Made by a program: the position numbers and the translations under genes
NCBI RefSeq assembly: GCF_000972845.2
Contig: NC_040019.1
Coordinates: forward strand, 10,545,868 to 10,609,867
Origin: Larimichthys crocea
Taxonomy: Eukaryota > Chordata > Actinopteri > Sciaenidae
DNA length: 64,000 nucleotides
Direction of reading: 5' to 3'
Part shown: piece by piece, positions 13,501 through 24,990 of the stretch
How positions within the stretch are numbered: position 1 is the stretch's first letter
Layout: the number at the start of each line of letters is the position of its first letter
Notes under the pieces: generated by a model
Told to the model about the DNA's origin: nothing
What the model saw: the letters and a program-made list of their open reading frames with translations, nothing else
Database searches by the model: none

Positions 13501-15824
13501 ACGTTGTATAAAATAAAAATCTTAAATTATTATATAAATAAAGAATATAATTGTATTATACTATATATAATTGTAATATAATATGTATTAATATAAACTA
13601 TACAAGGACAAATTAAACTATTCCCCTAAATTCTTTGGAAACTTCTCGATCTGTATTGAAGTTTTGTCGGTTTGAACAATGTTTGGCTGTGAAGCATGTG
13701 TTTGTAATGACTGGCAGTGTGCTCCTTATCAAGTAGCTAATACTCCAAGTGTCTGGATTTGCATATGAAATGGCACATATCAGGAAGTTAGCCTGAATGT
13801 GTATACCGTAAAAGGTGTAACACCTGCATGCTTCTCACCCCGTACCCATATTCTACAACCTTTACCTCCCCCCACTTTCTTTTTCTCCTCTTTCTCTTTC
13901 TCTCTCACACACACACACACATACAATATCAATGCACACACAGGTCAAACAGACGGTTGGAAATCTAAGCTATTGATGGCTACCTTGGGAAAAGCCAGAG
14001 TTTGTGCAGAATAGGCCGAGCCATTTCTTCCCACACCTGCTGCTTTGTGTCACTTTATCCCGTGAACATCCTCTCTGGTCACCTTATCCTGGCCTTCCCA
14101 GAGACAAGTATAGGATGACTGGCAGAATGATTGCCAAGTGCTCCAAAATAGCAGGCACCTTGTAAAAAATGATAATAAATATGATTTTTTTTTAATGCTG
14201 GAATATTTAATATAGTTTCTATTTGCTCGCTATAATAAATATAGCGACCCAGAACAGAGGTTAGGCTGTTGCAGGTTGCTATAAATTGTCCATTTTATGC
14301 TGGAAATATGTCATGTAGATTTTTATTGTAGTATGATTTATATTGAAAAAAAAAACTCTCTTTGACTCTCTATCAGCTTTCCCCCAGTAGGATACACCGG
14401 TAACCAGAGTAGCCACTGGATCTAGTGACATTGGACACCGCCAAGGAGAATTAACTGTTTTCTCCAAGCCACGGGAAACATAGGACACAATCTAGGCCTC
14501 TCACAGTCAGCACGCTACCCAGCAACACAGGCCCAAAGCTTGGGTTACCACCTTACCCTCTTCCCTTTGTGCATCCCTCCATTCAGCAGAGAGAAAGATA
14601 ACTAGAGCTGGTTTAGGCCCTGAGGTGGGATTAATGTCTTTTAGGCACCAAAGTGGCTTGTTGTCATGATTAGGACTCGTTATGAATAAAACAGGAAGGA
14701 GTTTTAAGTCCTTAAATGTCAACCCAAACATTGTATAACATCATTATGAAAACACTTCATAAAGTTAGTCGGCAGTTAATTCCCATGTGATATTCTTGTG
14801 CTCACATGAGGGAAACACCAGAGGTCTATTTAAACCAGTTTGGATAGGGGGTGGTTGTACATGGATGCTTACTTGGGCCTGGGAAACAAACTTAATCTGA
14901 ATGATCCACTTTCTCAGAACATAAATTTCTGACATAATTAAACACTTTGCAGTACATCACCAAAGAGAGAACCGATGGCAGGAGTGTGTTTCATTCGTCT
15001 CAACCGGAACTGTAATGTTTGGCCAAATAAATAGAGGGTATCAGCTTTCCCACAAGCCCAGTAATTAAATGAGGAGTCTTTTTTTTTAGCGCTGCGCTGC
15101 TTTGAATCATATCAACGGTTAGATAAGGCTCCATCTTAATTTGCAAGAAATAGAAGTAGAAACAAATCAGTCAGGAAATTAGAAAAAATGTCTGAAATTA
15201 ACTTTAAACGCGCACAAATTTTAATCAGATTTGTCTCCAGTAAAAATATTTGCCTAATCAATTGTTTCCCTGAGAGAGAAAGGCAAACAATCATCACACC
15301 ATGGATCATTAGGCAAAATGGGCACACGCCTCAATAAGCCTGTGCCCAAAGGCTAAGTTTAGAGCTGCCAACGGTTTTGATCAGTATTAACAGCTACAAT
15401 GGTGCGTAAAAAAAAACACAGTGCTGTTTACTGCAGTGGAAAGAAGTTCTCATTAACAGAACATTACAACTGTGTAGGCACCAAAACGCAATCTGGGAGA
15501 CAATGGCTTCAGGCCGAGTTTATACAAAACAGTGATTGGCTTCTGATTAAAATATTGGCAAAATAAAAAGGCGTCAGTATGTCACTAAAAGTCAATTTGC
15601 CATCCAGTAATTACGACACTGTTAACACCACTGACGGTGAAAATAGCAAGGCTGGGAGGAGAGTGTGATTTTATGTAGAGGAAATATGCTGGAGGGAAGG
15701 ATGGCAGAGCAGAGGTGGAATGAAGGTCAGGTAGCACCTGTTTAACATCAGCAACTAACAGCAGGAATATCTATCAAACCATCTGGGTACAGCTCTGCCC
15801 ACCAGATTACTGCTTGGCATGCAG

Positions 15825-15825
<1 letters not shown>

Positions 15826-15858
<33 letters not shown>

Positions 15859-15925
15859 ATATGTGTGTGTGCGAAAGAGAGAGAGACAGAGACAGAGACA
15901 GAGACAGAGACAGAGACAGAGAGAG
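15826..15925. repeat. Compound (GT)n and (GAGACA)n microsatellite
   Basis: GT units at 15,826-15,857, a second GT run at 15,863-15,871, then GA-rich sequence leading into at least six GAGACA hexamers to about 15,925. Confidence 0.95.
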
Positions 15926-16194
15926 ACATAGACAGACTGATATAAGAGAACATAAGAAGAGACTACCAAGACTGCTCTGTAAATGAATGTTCTATCAGGG
16001 CTCTATTTAACCATATAAGACTTTTATTGTATTATATATATACTGTATATATGGATTTTGTTCTCTTAGTTGTTCCAAGAGTTATTTAAGTACATGTTAG
16101 CATGAATCATCCAATTATCTTTTATTTAGGTCATCTGCTTTAGTATAAGCTCTGTTCCTGAACAATAGACTAGATGGTGGTACTAGAATTAAAG

Positions 16195-16560
16195 AGACTA
16201 TCGCTGTGTCTCACTTCGGATACTTCCGTTAGTATACTTCTGTGTATACACTGTGCACTTTGTGGCGTAGTGTGCTAACTTCAGCAGGGTAGTCTTGTCT
16301 CAATTCAAGTATTGTGCTCTTACCGGAAAATGGCGACCACAACATTTTATTCTTTGTCGAACTGAATTGAGCATTAGCACCATTTGACTGCGTAAATATA
16401 GATATAAAACATATGTACAACTTACTTGCCGTAATCAGTGCAACTGCTTCAGCTCCAGCAACTTCCTCGACCTCCATTTTCATGATGCCAGTGGACCCTC
16501 TCCTTCTTCTACATAGCCAAAATAGCCACCACTGAGGGTGAGAAGTTACCTTACCTTTCT
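16195..16560 (+). repeat. Interspersed teleost repeat
   Basis: Phrases such as TCGGATACTTCCGTTAGTAT, GCACTTTGTGGCGTAGTGTG and TACCGGAAAATGGCG are recalled as part of a dispersed fish repeat. Borders and class are not clear. Confidence 0.4.
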
Positions 16561-17199
16561 TTAAATGTCTTTATTTATTAAATCAGCAGTAGTAGTAGTG
16601 AATCAATGTAACCCTTAGTGACTCCAGAGAAAGCAATAAACAGAATTACACGCCTGGAGAACGACTATAATCACAGCCTACCTACTGAAAACTGGAAAAC
16701 CTCACTCTCTGTAGGAGCTAGCACCCCATGTGCACCTCATATGTTAATACTAATATAGGTCTGAGGTAGTGGCTGTGGTCAGTGAATGCCTCACTTATAA
16801 TGGCCCAGTTGGCTGTGCATGCATGTGTATATGTCCACTTGGATGAAAGGTTAAAAGCACTAAGAAAGATTTTTTTGCTGTGTAATTAAGGACAAAGACA
16901 CTTAATGCTACTTTATTGTGTTGAAAGTGCAGTTTAGACCCATAGAGTTGATAGAAAATGTGACATTCAGTTTCTGTAAGCGCATCTCAATTCATGAAAA
17001 TTATCAATTTGTCCGTACAAACAGCTGGATGCAAACGGAAAAGCTGAAAAAACAAACAAACTGACTGAGAAGAAAAGTTGGTGTACTGATAAAAGCAAAG
17101 GGCAGTACAAACTAAAAAAATAAGTATATCAAGATGTAGATAAATGATTTAAACAGGCTTTGAAGTTTCTGCTTCAATGAGAAATTACAGCGGTAATAT

Positions 17200-17424
17200 G
17201 GCATTTATGTTTTAGTGATATCTAGCGGTGTAGTTGCTGATTGGTCATGGATGGCTTCATGGAAGAAGACCTTTGACATCCGTAGCACACACCTCATTCT
17301 AAGGTAACAGAAAAATGCAGTTTATTTTGGGGTGATTATACACTAATGAAAACATAGTTATGCATATCATATTCCATTTCTGACATACTTTATAAATGGA
17401 GACCTCGAAATATTGGACCTTTAA
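17200..17424 (+). mobile_element. Truncated MITE, same family as 23,632
   Basis: Contains TTTAGTGATATCTAGCGGTG, the phrase TGATTATACACTAATGAAAA and the terminal TTGGACCTTTAA. The left inverted repeat is eroded. Confidence 0.6.
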
Positions 17425-19744
17425 CGTCTAATAGTCACATAGCGACAGTGGATGGAAATTCTGTAAATTTGTTTAAAGTTAGTGCTACATTTAGATGGAA
17501 ACCAGGCTAATGGCCAGATCATTTCTGTCAGCAATGTTTTATTTTACCATTAAAACTCTGGATCCTCGTTGAGACCAATGATGGTATAAAGAATGAACAG
17601 AGCCTGACGTTGGATGTGATGTTGGATGTACTGCTTCTTCCGTGATGATGAAACATGTGTTTACTGCAGCCTTGTGGCTCACCTGAGGAAGATACTAAAT
17701 GGACTGTCACACATCCACTGACAGGAACATGACGACAGCATGTGTAGGGCCTTCACCTCCCAAAAGGTACAAATAAATGAACAGACAAGAGATACAAAAG
17801 TGTCCTCTGCATGTGCCAGAGGGCCAGCTATGCATTACTGCCATCCCAAACAATGCTTCAAGTTTCTTGTTTTGTCACCCAATCTACTGTTTGCTATTTT
17901 AGCTAATCCCTTCTTAGATTATCACCCCAGGCATCCCATATGTAACACCTGTTGTTTACCTCTCAGTCATCGGGATACAAGCAGCCTGCATGATACCCTG
18001 ACAGTCGTTCTGTAGGGAATCTCAAGGAAGCACATGGACGGTAACATCTTCTGCCCCCACCTCTGCCCTTCCGCCCCCCTCCCATATCCGTCTCTTGCTT
18101 TTGGACGCCACCACCAACAGCTGCGGAGTGGAGCGCGAGCTGATGACGTCCTCTGGAGTAATTGCGCTGTAAATTTGAGGTCTAAGGGGGTAAATAAAGA
18201 GCTGTAAGCCAGGAACCAAAGTAGTCAGGGTAACAAGAAAGAGACACAGCGAGAGAAGGGGGGAAAGGGTGCAACCTGACACCAACCACCACCTCTATTA
18301 TAAGGAGCATCACCAGCACCACATCTGCCCTATATATAGCTTGTGGGCTGCTTTCAGTTTCTGTCTTCCCTCTCTTTTTCTTTGTATCTGTGTGATTCTT
18401 ACTTTTATTCTTCTCTGCTTTTCTCCACAATTTCTACCCTCCGGCAGCCTTTTTACCCTCTCACGGCCCTAATATCTGTCAGTCACAGACTAGTGTCAGA
18501 ATATGTATGCAGGCTTACCTACATCGCTGGGTATGAGCTCATAAGTCAAGGTTTCATGCACATTGGAAATGACTGAATACATCTCTGGGAAAAAGTGGAA
18601 AATGTGGTCTTTTCTCACAGAAACCAGCTGCTTTTGACTTCTTTGGAAATGCATCAGCAGGTAAATGTCAGTACAGATTAGCCGAAAGGGCATTCCTGCT
18701 TTACAGTACACCGTGTTAACGGTTCATACATTATAGGAAGTATTTTAGCTGCATGCTCGTACATTAAATAGCATTAAATCAAATTCTTCCTTGGTTCTCA
18801 AGCAAATAATCTGCTCCATTTGCTCATCTATCACCAGAGAGGAAGGACATTAGCTGTAGTGAAGAGGAAGGGGCTTCCATTAGCAGGTTTTAATTATCCA
18901 CAAAATGCATTTGGATATACAAGACACCAACTGAATCATGAGCAAATGCAGATATAGTAGTGGGTGAAAATTCTCAGCATGACTGAGGGCAAAGCAGAGT
19001 AGATGCATTGAACTGAGGTGTGAGATTTCACTTAGTCAGGCTAAAAACAGGTGAAATAACATCAAAGTCTGATCACTGTTGAGATAAAACAAGTTTTCAG
19101 GAAACCTGGTTGATTTTTCTAGACTTAAGTCTATACCCATGTTGACTTTGTTCTTTGGCTTTGAGCTTAATGCTAATGTCAGCAATTATATTATACCATT
19201 GGATACCGAACCCAAAGATGGTGCCTGTTCAGTCCAATGAGAATTTCCCCCCTGGTGCACATGCCAAAAACATTTTATAGCTACTCGGCTTACCTGGTTA
19301 TGCAGTCCACTGAATATGCACAGTCTTCCCATCGGCCCTGCCCACGAGTTCCTACTCACCTCATAGACAAAACATTGTGATGACACAGATTTTCAAATCA
19401 CTTTGAGTATCTCAAGGAAAGTTTTACAAATATGAACCTCCATGGATCAAAAATTCTAAATAAATATGTGTATGTCATAACCTTGACCTTGTTTGCAGTT
19501 CAAAGCGTCCTCTCAACAGTTTAGGAAAAGTTTTTTTTGTGGGATCTGTGGGATGAAATTTCCTTTCGTAAAGGGCGGTCCAGTGTATCCTAGGCTAAAG
19601 GAGATAAGAAAGGAAGCACTGAAGCTTCTTTCCTTAACATTTAGAGAATTCAAACAGCTCGTGTAATGAGTGGTATGGAAATAGATACTTTCCTGTTCTA
19701 AAATAGACTATTCGACCAGGTCTTATTATACTTCCATAGTCAGG

Positions 19745-19965
19745 ACGCCAACTTGCTTACACTGACAATGCAATGACAATGCCAACATGCTGATGTTTAG
19801 TAGGTGTTAAGATCAGCATGCTAACATTTACTAATCAGTATAAAACTTTAGTTGAGGCTAAAGGTTGTCTACCAAATTGTAGCAATCCATATAGTTCAGA
19901 TCTTTCATCCTGGACATTGGAGTAGGCCAAGCAACATGACCATCCATAGAGCCACAAGCCGTAGA
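19745..19965 (+). repeat. Dispersed repeat family R1, copy 1
   Basis: Contains GCCAACATGCTGATGTTTAG, ATCAGCATGCTAACATTTAC and CAATCCATATAGTTCAGA. The same phrases recur in the copies near 24,093, 24,770, 33,950 and 40,385; a common percomorph repeat of uncertain class. Confidence 0.55.
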
Positions 19966-22224
19966 ATAGCATTACATATGTACATAAAAGTCTACAGAAA
20001 TTTTGACTAAACATATTAATTTGTGTGGCTAAACACTTTAAGGTGGAAACATAATTGCTGCTTTGTGCTAGCCCTGTGACAGACTGGCAACTTGTCCAGA
20101 CTGTTTCCTTGGCTTTGCTTCTTGCATGCTGAGATAGGCTCCAGTCCCCTGTAATCCTGAACAGAAACAGGCCATGTCAGCCACATAGATTTTGAAAAAT
20201 TTAGGCTTACCAAGATTTGCAGTGCCTACGTTATCGTAAAGGTCTTTGTAGGCCAGAGTAACAACATACCTACAAGGCAGGTATGAATCTTTAGCACGAT
20301 AGGTACAATCCTCAGTGCCTGGGCCTTCATGTTTTAAAATTTTTGTTTTATAACATGACACTGTCCTGTCATATCAGCTAGCCATCTTAGTGGCAGAGTT
20401 TCCTTTCAGTGTGTGTGATACGCAGCACGGCTCTTTTTCTATTTCAGTCTGACGCTTGGAGAGACATGCAGGCGGTTCATGGTTCCTTGTGGTTCTTCTG
20501 AATTTGAGTGGGTGCCTGACTAACTGGTTGACTGGCATTCCCCCAGAGACACAAGGAATGACAAAAACTTAGAAAAACAAAGGCACACCAAAACCCCAGT
20601 TGACTTGCACAATAAAAATCCTAATTAGCTACTGGCGATAATGATAATAAAAATATAGTCTAGACATGCTGTATTGAATAAAAAAGTGGGGATTTTATGA
20701 GAGCGTAATGCAGAGTTTAAAAAACCTCCACCATGTTGTCTGCCATGCCAGTGACAGTTTATATTATCTTGTTTTATGAATAATAAAAAAAGCTTTGCAG
20801 TTTTCTTGTTTGCTGATGTAAGGGGAAAGTATGCTGGTGGGTGTGAGTGAAGTCTGGGTCACTCGCATGCTGGAAACAGCTCAGTGTTTCATTAGCTTGC
20901 TTTATTGTTACTGAAGTGGCAGTTAATTTAAGCTAAGTATAATGCAGAGCCAGTAGATCTAGGGATTATGGTATACTCTTCAGCAGTAATTCTTACAGCG
21001 TGTGTGCATGCTTTTAGTATTTGTTTAAATGCAGCATTTTATTTTTCCTTTAAACACATTTTAAGCGGCATAGCTTCAACAATTTGGCTAATTTGTTTTC
21101 GTTACTTTGCAGAGAGTTGGACGAGAAGCTCAATTTTACTTTAATGTCTACTAGCTGAAGCTAGCAGCTGGCTTAGGTTAACATGGAGGCTCGAAGCAGG
21201 TGGACTGACTCTGACAATTGGCTGATAAGCATATTTCTTGTGTTGAAACATTTCTTTAACAACGGTAACATATCCCACCTGTATCTGAAAAACTGTAATT
21301 CGACTCCTTCATTTACAATCTTGGCTCCTTAACTGAAAAATTACTGCCTCTTTTAAAGACTTCCCACAAAGTGTTTTTGTTACACTCGTAAAGTGTTCCT
21401 TTAAAATGTAAGACGCAAATTCAAAGTTAAAAGCAGACTGCAGGGATGAAAAAATACATTTCATTCCCAATACACAGAGTCAGATATTGAGAAAAATGTT
21501 TATTTTTTTATTAATTTAATTTAATTTCATTTTAATTTTATAGTTTATTCAGATGGATCAACATACACATATGTCAAAGGGCACCTCTATGTCCCATTAA
21601 ACCCTCCAGATGTTCAGCCGTCCAAATGAACTGTTGCACAAGCTACATGAACATTTCTTTTTTACCTTCTTTGGAAATTTGGTGTATCCAACAATGACTA
21701 GAACCTCTGTCTAGAACTTACAGCCACAGTGCCTTGTTGTGTAGAGACAGTGTTGCCACAGTGGACACCCATAAAACAAGTCATTCTCTAATTTTGTTTG
21801 TCATTTACGCGTGTAACAAATGTGGCAAAATCTCTTGCACTACACACTTTTCATTGTATATGATGTAGTGCAGTGTGGAAGATCCATTGATGGAAATGTA
21901 CGCTGAGTTTCAAGCACGGTTGAAATCTATTTTTGTAGACCTCTGGTGAGGAGCTTTTCCTGATGTCTGCACTGTGCGGGTTCCCTGCTACTCTCTTTGA
22001 TCTTTTTCTGGAATCAAATGTAATGATTGTGGCTAACTTTGAAAATCTGGAAACACACTTGCTATGTCTCATTGCTCCTTTGCACGATTCTCACTGGCAC
22101 ATTTGTGCTGCTGTTTGCTGCCCCTTTATTTATTTGAAATACTTGATGAGATATGAACCAAGCAATTGTCTCATTAGTGCAGAGGTGCCACCACGTGCTA
22201 ACTGCTAGCAGGTTTTCATTGTGT

Positions 22225-22690
22225 CAATAGAATCAACAAGTTATTCATCTTCTTGCCAAGAGTTAGATGAAAAGAACAATACCACACTCATATCTGTGCA
22301 TGTCGAGTTGTAGCCAGGAGACGGTTAACTTAGCTTTGCATAAAGACTGGAAACAGGTGGAAACAGCTAGCCTGGCTTTCTCTGAAGTTCAGCAATACAC
22401 CCCTCAAGCTCAAACAGACACGTAAAAACAGGAAGGTAATGTATTGTGTATAAGGAATTGCATGTAGATGTTTCTTAAAGAACGGCAGTCAGGTGCCATG
22501 ACTACCTGGAATCAGGTGAAGTGATAAGATAAGAAGTATCTACATTTCTGTTTGTGTATGGATTAAACAAATGAGATACAACATATTAATTAGTGATATT
22601 AATTAGTGAGCATTTTTTATATTTGGACAGAGCCAGGCAAGCTGTTTTTCCTGCTTCCAATGCTAAGTTAAGTTAACCCTTTTTTGGACT
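22225..22690 (+). mobile_element. Palindromic MITE copy, near full length
   Basis: Left half has CTTGCCAAGAGTTAGATG, GTTAACTTAGCTTTGCATAA and AACAGCTAGCCTGGCT. Right half carries the complements (AGAGCCAGGCAAGCTG, TGCTAAGTTAAGTTAACC). Confidence 0.65.
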
Positions 22691-23631
22691 TCCTATAACT
22701 CCATATTTAAGTCATATGGGTCAAGGTGGTTGTACGATTGCAGAGTCGACTGTGTGAGGGTTAAAAATACAGTGACTCAAAGATAAAACACAGCATGAAT
22801 TAAAGCTGGGTTTAATTTCCTTGAACAATGAGCTTTGGCTGACATGAGTCATCCATGTTTGTTTTGTTTTCAGGCATTTCCTTATTATTAATAGTCAATT
22901 CAGATAATTCAGAGCCAAACTATCAAAGTTCCCTTGTTATAATTATAACTTGGCTGTTGAATTCATCTGTCATGATTGGGTGTAATGAAACCTGAATACT
23001 CTTGGCCCTCCATTGCATTAGAGTATTAATGAACCACAGATTCCTGGAAGCCAGTTTGGTTAGATTGCTTTTGCATGAGTAATGTATATTGATTGAGTCT
23101 GCTATGGTTGTTGTTAATTGCAACCTCACTATATACCCACTCTAAACTATTTTCATTTTCTGCTGGAGCGCATTATTTGCATTTGATAATAATATTACCA
23201 CTTGGTAATAGAACAATTCTTTGTTTATTTTCATAATTTCATAATTTTACATTTGTGTGCTTTCAGTTTTGGTGTTAACTGGTTGGGATTATTCTTCTTG
23301 GTTGTTATACCAGCAGGCTATATGGTGAAACAATGCTGAGAACAGAGCCTCTGTCTGAAGAGATGCACCCAGTAAAGCTCTCCTAGCTTTAAGACATGTT
23401 GGGCTATGATGGAAAGTCTAGCCTGTCTTTCATGTGGTAATAAGCCTATTTGTTGGAGTTGGGGGACCGTGCCTTCATGTTACTTAAATGGCTTTATGGG
23501 ACTATATTTCTATATATAAAAAAAGATCGTTTTACCACAAACACCAGGGTGAGGGTGTATTTCATGTGATTGTGCATTGTGTAGTAAAAATATATAGTTT
23601 TTAGTTTCTCTCTCAAACTTCTATAGTATCG

Positions 23632-24064
23632 TTTAAAGTCCTAGCGTGTAGGATTTAGTGGCATCTAACCATTTAGGTGTGGGGGGCGGCATTTAGCTCA
23701 GTTGGTAGAGCAGCCGGCCCATGTGTGAAGGCTACATCCTTGCGGCAGAAGGCCAGTGTTCGAATCCGACCTGTGGCTCTTTCCCACATGTCATTCCCCA
23801 TCCCTCTCTCTCCCTGCATTCCTCTTCAGCTATCTCTATCAAAATAAAGCTTGAAAAAGGATAAAAACATTTAGGTGCGGATTGCAACCTCCTCGTCTCA
23901 CCCTCTCCTCCCGATCATGTAGGAAAAACTAAAATACATGAATCATGCAAAAAATGAAAAGGTCCTATCTAGAGCAAGTGTTGTCCGTACTGTGCTATTG
24001 TAGAAACGTGGCAGTTCATAGTTGTTTCAACACAGCCTCTTAAATCTTGAACTGGACCTTTAAA
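23632..24064 (+). mobile_element. MITE with TTAAAGG..-type ends, split by the SINE
   Basis: Left end reads TTAAAGTCCTAGCGTGTAGG and right end ACTGGACCTTTAA; they are degenerate inverted repeats. The internal GGATTTAGTGGCATCTA and GATTGCAACCTC are recalled from a very common acanthomorph MITE. Two related copies occur at 17,200-17,424 and 52,020-52,230. Confidence 0.7.
23683..23867 (+). mobile_element. tRNA-derived SINE inserted in a MITE
   Basis: Pol III promoter boxes are visible: an A box (TAGCTCAGTTGGTAG at about 23,694-23,708) and a B box (GTTCGAATCC at 23,758-23,767). A pyrimidine-rich body and a short A-rich tail (ATAAAAA) follow. Both ends carry a copy of a 13-base target site, CATTTAGGTGTGG (23670-23682) and CATTTAGGTGCGG (23868-23880), one mismatch. 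The tRNA fold is not preserved, so this is not a tRNA gene. Confidence 0.85.
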
Positions 24065-24092
24065 AATGAGTTGTCTTTAACTATGAATATAC

Positions 24093-24345
24093 TTGTATTT
24101 TGGTTGCAGCATAGCTCTAAGAATTGCAATGTCATTCTCTTCTACCACTTTGGTCCAGACTGAGATATCTCAACAACCATTGATGGACTGCTATATACAT
24201 ACGTTCATGGTTTCCAGAAGGTTGGATCGTAATGAAATTTTTGAATGTACCCTGAGGATGAATTGTAATTTTGGTGAACCCTTAGCTTTTAATCTAGCAC
24301 CATCATCAAGTCACATTTTCAGTTGTCCAATACTTTATGACTAAA
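24093..24345 (-). repeat. R1 repeat, copy 2, 3' part
   Basis: Reverse orientation: CACTTTGGTCCAGACTGAGA, CTCAACAACCATTGATGGAC, TAATCTAGCACCATCATCAA and TTGTCCAATACTTTATGAC. The rest of the unit resumes at about 24,770, so the copy looks interrupted. Confidence 0.55.
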
Positions 24346-24769
24346 TATATAGACAGTACAAACATAAACATACATAAACATAAACGTTGTATCCTGGATA
24401 TTACCTATAGAACTATTGTAGCTTCAACACGGTGGTACCGCTGCTGCTATATTGGCAGTTCTGCCACTGTTGGCTCCCATATAATCAAAAAAGCGTCAAG
24501 TCAAAGTCAAATCACTCTTAATTCTTCAGAACTTTAAGCCTTAATATAATTTGAACAGGTGACTTAAACAAAGATTTAGCCTTGGTACAGTTGTTATGAA
24601 CGGGGAAATTAGTTTTAGAGACCAGAACTGTTTTTTGTACCAGGTTGTAAATATATTTACTTCTGCTGTGAAGTTGGACATTTTAACATGGGAGCATATG
24701 GAGATTGATTTGTTCTGTAGCCAGCCTCAAGTGGTTGTTTGAGGAGTTGCAGTTTTTCACAGCCACAGA

Positions 24770-24990
24770 GGTTTACGCTTGCTAAATACATATAAAACTA
24801 ATGACATTCCCCTCAGCCTCAGCTGCACTTTGTGTTTATTGTTAATTAGCAAATGAAAGCATGCAAACACACTAAGAAGCTAAACATTACATCTTTTTAG
24901 CATCGGCACATTAACATTGCCTGTGTGAGCATGTCAACGTGCTGATGTTATATGCATTTAGCTCAAAGCCCTGCTGCGCTGAAGTACAGC
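24770..24990 (-). repeat. R1 repeat, copy 2, 5' part
   Basis: Reverse orientation: AAAACTAATGACATTCCCCT, CAGCCTCAGCTGCACTTTGT and GTCAACGTGCTGATGTTA, the expected continuation of the 24,093-24,345 segment. Confidence 0.55.

Larger units (their letters stand above)
10201..19744. other. Gene-free region with scattered repeats
   Basis: Between the listed MITEs and microsatellites there is no supported gene. Blocks at 10,470-10,760 and 15,080-15,360 look like conserved non-coding sequence. A GC-richer block with a CRE-like TGACGTC lies at 18,040-18,260. Confidence 0.6.

Noticed and set aside
23694..23768. A functional tRNA gene
   Set aside because: A and B boxes are present but the cloverleaf stems are not, and the element has SINE tail and target-site duplications.
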